Source of the DNA: Hyphomonas sp. UBA5111
GTDB lineage: Bacteria; Pseudomonadota; Alphaproteobacteria; Caulobacterales; Hyphomonadaceae
DNA: 45,557 bases
Direction of reading: 5' to 3'
Assembly: GCA_002414505.1 (NCBI GenBank)
Contig: DHZF01000012.1
Coordinates: forward strand, 3,343-48,899
Shown here: piece after piece, positions 1 through 6,216 of the stretch
Position numbering within the stretch: the first letter of the stretch is position 1
Layout: each line of letters starts with the position of its first letter
Translations under genes and position numbers: made by a program
The notes under the pieces: generated by a model
What the model was told of the DNA's origin: nothing
Databases searched by the model: none
The model's input: the letters and a program-made list of their open reading frames with translations, nothing else

Positions 1-342
1 GTGCGGGCGGGCGCCTTTGCCCGCAGCCTGCAACGGGGCGCGCAATTGCCCATGCTGTTGCAGCACAGACCCGGCGCGATGGCCGGACGCTGGGTGCGGA
101 TGATCGAGGATGGGCGCGGGCTCTATGTGCGCGGCCTCGTCGAGGGCGTGGCGGCCCGGTCGATGGTGGCGCAGGGGCTTAGCGGCCTCTCCATCGGGTT
201 TCGTCCGCGCCTCTGGAATGCACGGCGCCCGGATGGGCGGGAACTGGTCGAGGTGGACCTTGTCGAGGTCTCCCTTGTGACCAGCCCGATGCAGGCACGG
301 GCGCGGTTTGCCCTGCTGGGGGCGGAGGCAAAAGCGGCGTGA
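1..342 (+). CDS. GTA prohead protease (HK97 family, gp4-type), 5' end cut off
   Basis: C-terminal 113 residues of an HK97-type prohead (capsid maturation) protease, which trims the capsid scaffold region during head assembly. Visible family marks are an LLQHRPG segment carrying the probable catalytic histidine, the LSGLSIGFRP segment carrying the probable catalytic serine, and a following VDLVEVSLVTSPM strand. These match the usual order in serine prohead proteases. The full family length is about 180 residues, so the true start lies upstream of the window and the GTG at base 1 is probably internal. It lies directly before the major capsid gene, as in Rhodobacter-type GTA clusters. Confidence 0.85.
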   Translation: MRAGAFARSLQRGAQLPMLLQHRPGAMAGRWVRMIEDGRGLYVRGLVEGVAARSMVAQGLSGLSIGFRPRLWNARRPDGRELVEVDLVEVSLVTSPMQARARFALLGAEAKAA

Positions 343-353
343 GACTTTCAACC

Positions 354-439
354 TGTCATCCCGGCCGAAGCGCCGGGACCCAGATTTCGCCACGCAAGCA
401 TGGGTCCCGGATAAGTGCTGCGCACTTTCCGGGATGACA
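354..439. repeat. Compound inverted repeat between protease and capsid genes (copy 1)
   Basis: An 86-bp element with nested inverted repeats. The outer arms TGTCATCCCGG (354-364) and CCGGGATGACA (429-439) pair perfectly. The inner arms CCGGGACCCA (373-382) and TGGGTCCCGG (401-410) also pair perfectly. The architecture and several words (GTCATCCC, CGAAGCG, GGGACCCA) recur in copy 2 downstream of the capsid gene. It looks like a REP/MITE-type intergenic repeat; as RNA it would fold into a long stem just before the capsid ribosome binding site. Confidence 0.75.
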
Positions 440-465
440 AACTGAATAACCAAACAGGAGACGAT

Positions 466-1632
466 ATGACCAAGGAAACGAAGATGGCGGGCGGCGGCGA
501 TGCCGAACTGATGGCGGCCTTTGCCGCCTATACCGAGGCGAATGATGCCCGTCTCGCGGAGATCGAAGCGAAGGGCGCAAGCGATCCGTTGACGGATGAG
601 CGGCTGTCGCGCATTGACCGGCGGCTCGAAGCGCTGAGCCTGAAAATGGCCCGACCGGAGGCAGGCGAGGGGAAGACCGCCGACGAGGATGCGCGCAGCG
701 CGGCCTGGGGGCGCTATTTGCGCAGCGGCGATGACAGCGGGCTGTCGCGGCTCGACGTGAAGGCGCTGAACACCGGCACGGATGAGCAGGGCGGATATAT
801 TGCGCCGCCGGAACTGGACCGGCTGATCGAGTCGCGCCTGCTGGCCGCGAGCCCGATGCGCCAGATTGCGACTGTGCGGCAGACCTCTGCGGGCACCTAC
901 AAGAAGCCGGTCGGGCTTGGCGCGGCGGCGAGCTGGGTCGGCGAACAGGTGGCGCGGACGGAGACGGCGCAGTCGGGGCTGTCCCTGCTCGAATTCCCGG
1001 CGGGCGAGTTGTACGCCATGCCTGCGGCGACGCAGACCCTGCTGGAAGATTCCTATGCCGATATTGATGCCTGGCTGGCCGATGAGGTGGAGGCCGCCTT
1101 TGCGGCGCAGGAATCGGCGGCCTTCATCAGCGGCGATGGCGACGGCAAGCCGAAAGGCTTTCTCGATTATGAGATTGTCGCCGAGGCGAGCCATGTCTGG
1201 GGCAAGGTGGGCTCGGTGGCCGGGGACTTTACCGCCGCCGATGCGGCCGACCAGCTGATCGATCTGATCTACACGCCGAAGGCACAGTTCCGCGCCAATG
1301 GCCGTTTCGTGATGAACCGGCGCACGGTGGCCGCCGTCCGCAAGCTGAAGGATGTGGACGGGCGGTATATCTGGCAACCGGGCACGGGCGGCGAGCCCGC
1401 CACGATCATGGGCTATCCGGTGACCGAGGCCGAGGACATGCCGGACATCGGCACGGGCAATGCGGCCATCGCCTTCGGGGATTTCCGCCGCTTCTACCTG
1501 ATCGCCGACCGGCAGGGCGCGCGCGTACTGCGCGATCCATACTCCGCCAAGCCCTTCGTCCTGTTCTACACGACCAAGCGCGTCGGCGGCGGCGTGCAGA
1601 ATTTCGACGCTGCGAAAGTGATGGTGTTTTAG
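466..1632 (+). CDS. GTA major capsid protein (HK97 fold, gp5-type)
   Basis: A 388-residue phage major capsid protein of the HK97 family that forms the shell of the GTA particle. The first 100 or so residues are charged and helical (MAGGGDAELMAAF onward), which is the scaffold-like delta domain expected to be removed by the upstream protease. The mature part starts near the LNTGTDEQGGYIAPPELD segment, a hallmark of this family, and ends with a conserved FDAAKVMVF-type strand. ATG 466 is preferred over an upstream in-frame ATG at 415 because CAGGAG lies five bases before it and because 415 would lie inside the inverted repeat. Length is close to the roughly 400 residues of the R. capsulatus protein. 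The gene is flanked on both sides by related inverted repeats. Confidence 0.95.
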   Translation: MTKETKMAGGGDAELMAAFAAYTEANDARLAEIEAKGASDPLTDERLSRIDRRLEALSLKMARPEAGEGKTADEDARSAAWGRYLRSGDDSGLSRLDVKALNTGTDEQGGYIAPPELDRLIESRLLAASPMRQIATVRQTSAGTYKKPVGLGAAASWVGEQVARTETAQSGLSLLEFPAGELYAMPAATQTLLEDSYADIDAWLADEVEAAFAAQESAAFISGDGDGKPKGFLDYEIVAEASHVWGKVGSVAGDFTAADAADQLIDLIYTPKAQFRANGRFVMNRRTVAAVRKLKDVDGRYIWQPGTGGEPATIMGYPVTEAEDMPDIGTGNAAIAFGDFRRFYLIADRQGARVLRDPYSAKPFVLFYTTKRVGGGVQNFDAAKVMVF

Positions 1633-1647
1633 CGCGCCGCTTACCTG

Positions 1648-1761
1648 CGTCATCCCCGACCGCGAAGCGGTCTGGGGACCCATCACCGGACGCTGCCTCA
1701 CATATATGGGGCGCGTTCAGGAGATGGGCCCCCAGACGGGCGGGGCCCGTCGGGGGTGACG
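1648..1761. repeat. Compound inverted repeat downstream of capsid gene (copy 2)
   Basis: A 114-bp element with the same layout as the copy at 354-439. Outer arms CGTCATCCCCGAC (1648-1660) and GTCGGGGGTGACG (1749-1761) match at 12 of 13 positions. Inner arms TCTGGGGACCCA (1671-1682) and TGGGCCCCCAGA (1725-1736) match at 11 of 12. A small CGCGAAGCG hairpin sits between the left arms. Possible roles are a REP-type repeat, an mRNA-stabilising or attenuating stem after the capsid cistron, or a relic of a miniature mobile element. Confidence 0.75.
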
Positions 1762-1804
1762 TTCCACTGAAAATTCAATCTCAATCCAACCAAAGGAAAC
1801 CCAA

Positions 1805-2008
1805 ATGTTCGAATCCATTCTCACCACCCTCATCCGCCAGGCCGCGCTGCTCACCGGCCCGCAGCAGGAGGAATTCACCACAAAGATCGCCGAAGCGCTC
1901 TCGACCCTGATCAATTCCACCGAGACCGAGATCGACAATGAACTCGTCCGCAGCGTCGCCCTGCCCATCGGGGGCACGCTGATCGAGAAGCTGGAGGGGC
2001 TGGTTTAG
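1805..2008 (+). CDS. Small unknown protein (67 aa) inserted in GTA cluster
   Basis: A 67-residue acidic, helix-rich protein with no family I can name. The start is supported by AAAGGAAACCCAAATG, a good Shine-Dalgarno at proper spacing. The sequence has an N-terminal amphipathic stretch (FESILTTLIRQAALL), a central acidic helix and a C-terminal LPIGGTLIEKLEGL segment. There is no signal peptide or clear membrane helix. It lies between the capsid and gp6 genes, where the R. capsulatus GTA has no gene, and its stop codon overlaps the stop of a convergent 41-aa minigene. It could be a GTA accessory protein or cargo of a small insertion; function is unknown. Confidence 0.6.
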   Translation: MFESILTTLIRQAALLTGPQQEEFTTKIAEALSTLINSTETEIDNELVRSVALPIGGTLIEKLEGLV

Positions 2009-2130
2009 GTGGCGAACGAAATGGCGGCCCGAGTGATGAGCCAAACCAAACCTCCCACAGGTCCCGCCCATTTCAACCATCTGGGCGGGTCATCCGGGAA
2101 CCACCGTTTCTTGGGGTTCTGATTATTCAC
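2005..2130 (-). CDS. Candidate 41-aa minigene, cationic membrane-like peptide
   Basis: A minus-strand reading frame from GTG (2130-2128) to TAA (2007-2005), preceded by GAAAGGAGAGAACC, one of the strongest ribosome binding sites in the window. The predicted peptide starts MNNQNPKKRWFPDDPPRW and ends in a hydrophobic helix (GPVGGLVWLITRAAISFA), so it is a short cationic, tryptophan-rich, single-pass peptide. Upstream on the same strand are a perfect TTGACA hexamer (2202-2197) without a convincing -10, and a TTTCAAA/TTTGAAA inverted repeat at 2141-2160. About 27 of 40 codons after the start end in G or C, lower than in the surrounding GTA genes. It converges on the 67-aa gene with overlapping stops. 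It might instead be chance sequence; no homologue is known to me. Confidence 0.4.
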   Translation of the reverse strand: MNNQNPKKRWFPDDPPRWLKWAGPVGGLVWLITRAAISFAT

Positions 2131-2140
2131 GGTTCTCTCC

Positions 2141-2160
2141 TTTCAAAAAAATCTTTGAAA
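2141..2160. promoter_or_regulatory. Perfect 7-bp inverted repeat upstream of the 41-aa minigene
   Basis: TTTCAAA (2141-2147) and TTTGAAA (2154-2160) form a perfect inverted repeat separated by six bases, in an AT-rich stretch. On the minus strand it sits directly before the AGGAGAG ribosome binding site of the 41-aa frame, where an operator or translational control hairpin would act. A TTGACA hexamer lies about 37 bp further upstream on that strand (2202-2197). Confidence 0.35.
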
Positions 2161-2240
2161 AGAGGATTTTTAAAAGGTGCCTACAGGACCAAGGCCTGTC
2201 AACGCGATTAACGGAGTATTCCCCAGCACTCCACAAAGAA

Positions 2241-2269
2241 AAATTTAGTGCACTGAAATAACTAAATTT
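2241..2269. promoter_or_regulatory. Perfect 9-bp inverted repeat upstream of gp6
   Basis: AAATTTAGT (2241-2249) and ACTAAATTT (2261-2269) form a perfect inverted repeat with an 11-base spacer, ending 41 bases before the gp6 start codon. It lies in the AT-rich part (about 2110-2310) of the gap between capsid and gp6, whose composition is strikingly unlike the GC-rich GTA genes. It could be an operator for a regulator acting on a promoter internal to the GTA cluster, or a weak transcript hairpin. The 2131-2310 stretch otherwise holds no gene that I can support. Confidence 0.45.
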
Positions 2270-2310
2270 ATTTCGTGCCCAATCGAGCTCATATTTTGAG
2301 GAAACAGCAA

Positions 2311-2859
2311 ATGAACAATCTGACGGTGATCTCACCGCCGGACGGGGAGGCTTTGTCTCTCGATGCGGCGAAGGCCTATCTGCGTATCGGCCATGCGGGC
2401 GAGGATGATCTCGTGACCGGCCTGATCGTGTCGGCGCGGGCGCGGCTGGAGGCGGAGACGGGGCTGGCGCTCATCACGCGCACGGTGAAGCGGCGGTTTG
2501 ACCGCTGGCCATCGGGCGTGACGCGGACCGGCCTGCGGCTCGTGCCGGGGCCGGCCACAGCGCTGGTCTCGGTCGAGACCGTGGATGCGGACGGCGCAGC
2601 GCAGCTTTACACGGCGCGGTTTGCGCTCAGCGGCGGGCGGTTGAGGCTGAAGCCGTTCGTGACGCTGCCGCCCATTCCGCCGGGCGGGCATGCGGACGTG
2701 ACCTTTGTCACCGGCTATGGCGCGGCGGCGGATGTGCCGGAGGATCTGGTGCAGGCGCTGAAGCGGCTGGTGCTGGCGGCCTATCGGCGTGAGGCGAGCG
2801 AGGCACTGCCGGACGAGGTCCGCGAAATTCTCGCCGCGCGGCGGGAGCGTCGGATATGA
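2311..2859 (+). CDS. GTA head-tail connector/adaptor (gp6-type)
   Basis: A 182-residue protein of the phage gp6-like / phiE125 gp8-like connector family, which forms the ring under the portal. The N-terminal pattern (SLDAAKAYLRIG, GEDDLVTGLIVSARARLEAETG) is the family's helical signature, followed by the FDRWPSG segment and a C-terminal helix. ATG 2311 is chosen over the in-frame GTG at 2275 because it is preceded by TTTTGAGGAAACAG with proper spacing and because the shorter form begins at the family's usual N-terminus. It overlaps the next gene by 4 bp, leaving no space for a gp7-type stopper gene, which follows gp6 in the R. capsulatus GTA. Confidence 0.85.
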   Translation: MNNLTVISPPDGEALSLDAAKAYLRIGHAGEDDLVTGLIVSARARLEAETGLALITRTVKRRFDRWPSGVTRTGLRLVPGPATALVSVETVDADGAAQLYTARFALSGGRLRLKPFVTLPPIPPGGHADVTFVTGYGAAADVPEDLVQALKRLVLAAYRREASEALPDEVREILAARRERRI

Positions 2860-3266
2860 GCGCGGAGGCCGCCATCCAGGACGCGTTGATGGCGCTGCTG
2901 CGGGCAAATGCCGGCGTGCAGGCAATCTTCGGGGCACCGGCGCGCGTGTTCGATGCGGAGAGCGATGCGCCGATCTTCCCCTATGCGCAATTGGAGCGCC
3001 ATGAAGTGACCCCCGCCGGGGCGGCGCTGGTGGACGGGCATGAGCACAGGCTGACGCTTGCCGTGTTCAGCCGGGAGGACGGGCTGATAGCCGCGAAGGC
3101 GGCGGTGGCAGCCTTGCGCGCGGCGGTGGAGGGCGCGGACTGGAGCGTGCCGGGTGTGCATGTGGTGATGGCGCATGTCGTCTATGGCGATGTGATGCGC
3201 ACCACCGACAAGCGCGCCTTTCGCGGAATTATTCGCATTCGGATCATATCGGAGGAGGCAGGCTGA
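2856..3266 (+). CDS. GTA tail terminator (gp8-type, DUF3168)
   Basis: A 136-residue DUF3168 protein, equivalent to RcGTA gp8, which caps the tail tube at the head-proximal end. Family features include an N-terminal helix (IQDALMALLRANAGVQAIFG), the YAQLERHEV strand, the EHRLTLAVFSREDG strand and a C-terminal RAFRGIIRIRIISEE strand. ATG 2856 overlaps the gp6 stop as ATGA, and its stop overlaps the gp9 start by one base, so translation is coupled. The 4-bp overlap with gp6 shows that no stopper gene lies between them. Confidence 0.88.
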   Translation: MSAEAAIQDALMALLRANAGVQAIFGAPARVFDAESDAPIFPYAQLERHEVTPAGAALVDGHEHRLTLAVFSREDGLIAAKAAVAALRAAVEGADWSVPGVHVVMAHVVYGDVMRTTDKRAFRGIIRIRIISEEAG

Positions 3267-3679
3267 TGGCGGGCCAGAGGGGCAGGGACATCCTGCTGAA
3301 GATTTCAGACGGCGCGGGCGGGTTCACCACGCTGGCCGGCGTGCGGGCCAGCCGTATCCAGCTGTCGGCGGGCACGGTGGATGGCACAAGTGCCGACAGC
3401 GCCGAGGCCTGGCGCGAACTGGTCGAGGGGGCGGGCATCAAATCCGCCCGCGTGACGGGGCGCGGTGTGTTCAAGGACGCGGCTTCGGATGCGCGGATGC
3501 GGGCCGTGTTCTTTGGCGGAGAGGCGCCGGACTGGCAGCTCGTCCTGCCGGATTTCGGCACGCTGGAAGGCGCGTTCCAGATCAGCGAACTGAGCTGGAG
3601 CGGCGCGCATGATGGCGAGGCGGAGTTCTCTGTCACGCTGGAGAGCGCGGGTCTGCTCGCCTTTGAGGTGCTGCCATGA
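3266..3679 (+). CDS. GTA major tail tube protein (gp9-type)
   Basis: A 137-residue major tail protein of the TP901-1/RcGTA gp9 family, the repeated subunit of the tail tube. The opening QRGRDILLKISDG, the AGTVDGTSADSAEAWRELVEGAG loop region and the FQISELSWSGAHDGEAEF strand near the C-terminus are characteristic. Length agrees with the R. capsulatus protein. It starts in the one-base overlap TGATG with gp8 and overlaps gp10 by 4 bp. Confidence 0.9.
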   Translation: MAGQRGRDILLKISDGAGGFTTLAGVRASRIQLSAGTVDGTSADSAEAWRELVEGAGIKSARVTGRGVFKDAASDARMRAVFFGGEAPDWQLVLPDFGTLEGAFQISELSWSGAHDGEAEFSVTLESAGLLAFEVLP

Positions 3680-3969
3680 ATGCGGCGCGGGGCGAGACCG
3701 GACTGGTGATCGGCGGCGTGGCGCGCCGGCTCTGCCTGACGCTCGGCGCGCTGGCCGAGATCGAGGCGGCGTTTGGCTGCGCGCGGATGAGCGAGCTGGA
3801 AGCGCGGATGCGGGCACTGTCTGCGGCGGATCTGCTGGTGGTGGTGGCGGCCCTGTTGCGGGGCGGCGGCGAGGGCGAACTGGCGACGCGCTTGAGTGAG
3901 CAGGATGTGGCGCCCGGCGCCGCGGCGCGGGCCGTGGCCGAAGCGTTCCGGTTGGGGCTCGCGGGGTGA
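3676..3969 (+). CDS. GTA gp10-type tail assembly protein
   Basis: A 97-residue protein of the GTA gp10 family (annotated in databases as a GTA tail tube/assembly protein), thought to act with gp10.1 as a tail assembly chaperone pair. Typical features are the early GETGLVIGGVARRLCLTLGALAEIEAAFG stretch, whose middle reads LCLTLGALAEIEAAFG, and the C-terminal AARAVAEAFRLGLAG helix. It overlaps gp9 by 4 bp and ends one base into the next start codon, the position where phages place tail chaperones, directly before the tape measure. Confidence 0.88.
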   Translation: MNAARGETGLVIGGVARRLCLTLGALAEIEAAFGCARMSELEARMRALSAADLLVVVAALLRGGGEGELATRLSEQDVAPGAAARAVAEAFRLGLAG

Positions 3970-4145
3970 TGCTTCCGTGGGCGGAGATGATGCGGTCGGC
4001 ATTGGCGGCCGGGATCGGGCCGAAGGCATTCTGGCGGCTGTCGCTGACGGAATGGCGCTGGCTCGCGGCGCGCCGGGCAGGGCTGAAGGCGGGACGGCTG
4101 CAGGAATTGATGGCGGCATTCCCGGATGAGGAGGAGACTCAATGA
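3969..4145 (+). CDS. GTA gp10.1-type tail assembly chaperone (58 aa)
   Basis: A very short gene reading MLPWAEMMRSALAAGIGPKA at the start, then FWRLSLTEWRWL, and ending FPDEEETQ. The pattern of an N-terminal small helix, a GxGPxAFWRLSxxEW core and a C-terminal LQELMAAFPDE helix is that of the small phage tail assembly chaperone family associated with GTAs (RcGTA g10.1). ATG 3969 overlaps the gp10 stop (TGATG) and its TGA overlaps the gp11 start (ATGA), so the frame is boxed in by coupling on both sides. It is easily missed because of its size. Confidence 0.85.
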   Translation: MLPWAEMMRSALAAGIGPKAFWRLSLTEWRWLAARRAGLKAGRLQELMAAFPDEEETQ

Positions 4146-4519
4146 ATGACTTCGACAAAGACCTGAACACCGCCGGGGATGCGCTGCGCAGCCTGGCCGA
4201 GGGGCCAGGCGTGCAGGCGGCTGAGGCGCTGGAGGCCGCCTTCGGGCGGGCCGGGCAGAGCATCGAGACAGCGCTGGGACAGGCGGCGCGCTCGGGCGAG
4301 CTGGACTTCGAGCGTATGGCGGAAAGCATCCTGAAGGATCTGGCGCGCGTCGCCGCCGAAAGCGTTGCGGCGATGGCAGGCGCGCAGAGCGGCGCCCAGC
4401 ATGCGGTGACGCTGAACATGAATTATGCGCCGGGGACGGAGCCATCCGGGCGCGAGAGCGAAGCGGCAATGAGCGCGATGCTGGCGCGGCTCGTGGCGGG
4501 CGGAGGGCGGTTCCTGTGA
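4142..4519 (+). CDS. GTA tail tape measure protein (gp11-type), very short
   Basis: A 125-residue helical protein in the tape measure position, between the tail chaperones and the distal tail protein. It is rich in Ala, Glu and Gly with long predicted helices (ALRSLAEGPGVQAAEALEAA, FERMAESILKDLARVAAESV) and a C-terminal segment ending LARLVAGGGRFL, which resembles the end of gp11 proteins. The R. capsulatus tape measure is about 219 residues, so this one is much shorter and would specify a shorter tail if the usual length rule holds. The reading frame is intact and overlaps both neighbours by 4 bp, so it does not look like decay. Confidence 0.75.
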   Translation: MNDFDKDLNTAGDALRSLAEGPGVQAAEALEAAFGRAGQSIETALGQAARSGELDFERMAESILKDLARVAAESVAAMAGAQSGAQHAVTLNMNYAPGTEPSGRESEAAMSAMLARLVAGGGRFL

Positions 4520-5133
4520 GCTTGGCGAATTTCCATGAGGTGCGTTTCCCGGTGCCGCTGGCACTGGCAGCGACAGGCGGGCCGGAACGCCGTACGGACG
4601 TGGTGACGCTGGCGAGCGGAGCCGAGGCACGCAATGCGGTCTGGGCCGGCTCGCGGCGGCGCTGGGATGTTGGCAGCGCGGCGCTGAAGCTGGACGCGCT
4701 GCAGGCGCTGGTCGCTTTCTTCGAGGCGCGCGGCGGGCGGCTGCACGGGTTCCGGTTCCGGGATGCGCTGGATGATCGGTCGTGCGCGGTCGGCGAGATG
4801 CCTTCGGCCACAGATCAGGTGATTGCGACGGGCAATGGGGCGCAGACGCAGTTCCAGCTGATGAAGATGTATGGCGCGTATTCACGGCGTATCCTGAAGC
4901 CGGTGGCGGGCAGCGTTCTGGTCGCGGTGAACGGCGTCGCAATTCCCTTCAGCGTGGACGAGACGAATGGCGAGGTCACGCTGGACAGCGCGCCGGAGCC
5001 GGGCGCCGTGGTGAGTGCGGGCTTCCGGTTCGATTGCCCGGTGCGGTTCGATACGGACCGGCTCGACATCACGCTGGAAGGCTTTGGCGCGGGCAAGGCG
5101 TTGCGTGTGCCGCTCATCGAGCTGGTGGGATAG
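4516..5133 (+). CDS. GTA distal tail protein (gp12-type, DUF2460)
   Basis: A 205-residue DUF2460 protein, equivalent to RcGTA gp12, which closes the distal end of the tail and links it to the baseplate hub. Typical motifs are the opening FHEVRFPVPLALAATGGPER, the VVTLASGAEARNAVWAGSRR strand-turn, the LVAFFEARGGRLHGFRFRD core and the C-terminal CPVRFDTDRLDI segment. It starts at GTG 4516, overlapping the gp11 stop. A five-base gap separates it from gp13. Confidence 0.9.
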   Translation: MSLANFHEVRFPVPLALAATGGPERRTDVVTLASGAEARNAVWAGSRRRWDVGSAALKLDALQALVAFFEARGGRLHGFRFRDALDDRSCAVGEMPSATDQVIATGNGAQTQFQLMKMYGAYSRRILKPVAGSVLVAVNGVAIPFSVDETNGEVTLDSAPEPGAVVSAGFRFDCPVRFDTDRLDITLEGFGAGKALRVPLIELVG

Positions 5134-5138
5134 ACACT

Positions 5139-5786
5139 ATGCGGATCATCGAGCAGGAATTTGCGGGGCGACTGGCGAGCGGCGCCGCGACGACGTGCCT
5201 CTGCTGGAGGCTGGTGCGGGCGGACGGGTTTGTGCTGGCGGTGACCGAGCATGACCAGGCGCTGGACGTGGACGGCACGCTCTACCAGCCCGGCGCGGCG
5301 CTGGAGGGGGCGAGCTTTGCCCAGTCGGCGGATCTCAAGCCCGGCCATGCGGCGGCGGGCGGGGCGCTGGCGCATGAGGCGATTACGGAAACGGACCTCG
5401 CGGATGGCCTGTGGGATGGCGCGCGGGTTGAGGTGATCCGCGCCGACTGGCAGCGGCCGGACCTGTTCGTGAGTGTATGGAGCGGGCGGCTCAGCGAGGT
5501 GACGCGCGGCGAGACCGGGTTCGAGGCGCAGCTGGTCAGTCGGAAGGCGGAATTCGAGCGGCCGCTGGGCCGGGTCTATGCGCGCCAGTGCGACGCCGTG
5601 CTGGGCGATGCGCGCTGCGGCGTGGATGTGGGCGGGTTTCCGGGGCTGAGCTGCGATCACCGATTTCAGACGTGTTCGGAGGTTTTCGGAAATGCGGAGA
5701 GTTTTCGCGGCTTCCCGCATTTGCCGGGGGCGGATTTCGTGCTGCTCGGCCCGGCGGCGAGCGGCAATGATGGGGGCAGGCGATGA
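5139..5786 (+). CDS. GTA baseplate hub protein (gp13-type, DUF2163/BR0599), internally shortened
   Basis: A 215-residue DUF2163 / phage BR0599-type protein, the hub in the GTA baseplate. The RcGTA hub is reported to bind an iron-sulfur cluster, and four cysteines are visible here: C151 and C160 (RQCDAVLGDARCGVD), then C172 and C179 (SCDHRFQTC), followed by the SFRGFPHLPGADF signature. In usual family members roughly 70 residues separate RCGVD from the CDxxFxTC motif; here only about a dozen do. The protein is therefore about 80 residues shorter than the R. capsulatus one (about 300 aa by recall). The deletion is in frame. ATG 5139 fits the family N-terminus, and the gene overlaps gp14 by 4 bp. 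Confidence 0.85.
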   Translation: MRIIEQEFAGRLASGAATTCLCWRLVRADGFVLAVTEHDQALDVDGTLYQPGAALEGASFAQSADLKPGHAAAGGALAHEAITETDLADGLWDGARVEVIRADWQRPDLFVSVWSGRLSEVTRGETGFEAQLVSRKAEFERPLGRVYARQCDAVLGDARCGVDVGGFPGLSCDHRFQTCSEVFGNAESFRGFPHLPGADFVLLGPAASGNDGGRR

Positions 5787-6214
5787 GGCGGGACGAGATC
5801 GTGGTGGCGGCGCGCGGCTGGCTGGGCACGCCCTATCGCCATCAGGCGAGCCGCAAGGGCGCAGGCTGTGATTGTCTCGGCCTCGTGCGCGGGGTCTGGC
5901 GGGAGCTGGTCGGGCCAGAGCCCGCGCGCCTGCCGCCCTATACGCCGGACTGGGCTGAAGTGACGGGCGAGGAGATGCTGCTGGCGGCAGCGGGGGCGCA
6001 TTTGCGGGAAGTGCCGCTGGGCGAGGCGCAGGCAGGCGATGTGATGGTGTTCCGTATGGCGACAGGGGTGCCGGCCAAGCATTGCGGCGTGCTGAGCGGC
6101 GAGGGCGCGCTGGTGCATGCCTATTGGGGCCGGGCGGTGGTGGAGACGCGGCTTGTGCCGTGGTGGCGGAGGCGGGCGGTGGCGGCGTTCGCCTTTCCCG
6201 GTGTGGAGGATTAG
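5783..6214 (+). CDS. GTA cell-wall peptidase (gp14-type, NlpC/P60)
   Basis: A 143-residue NlpC/P60 cysteine peptidase of the phage/GTA type, expected to cleave recipient peptidoglycan from the particle tip. The catalytic cysteine is in GAGCDCLGLVRG (C31 by alignment with the DCxGLV motif), and histidines follow in AKHCGVL (H100) and LVHAYWG (H112). Start ATG 5783 overlaps the gp13 stop. It contains no signal peptide, as expected for a structural protein. Confidence 0.92.
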   Translation: MRRDEIVVAARGWLGTPYRHQASRKGAGCDCLGLVRGVWRELVGPEPARLPPYTPDWAEVTGEEMLLAAAGAHLREVPLGEAQAGDVMVFRMATGVPAKHCGVLSGEGALVHAYWGRAVVETRLVPWWRRRAVAAFAFPGVED

Positions 6215-6216
6215 GC

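Noticed and set aside
2123..2335. Minus-strand 70-codon frame in the capsid-gp6 gap
   Set aside because: It runs through the AT-rich inverted repeats and into gp6, and has no ribosome site; the 41-aa frame on the same strand is better supported.
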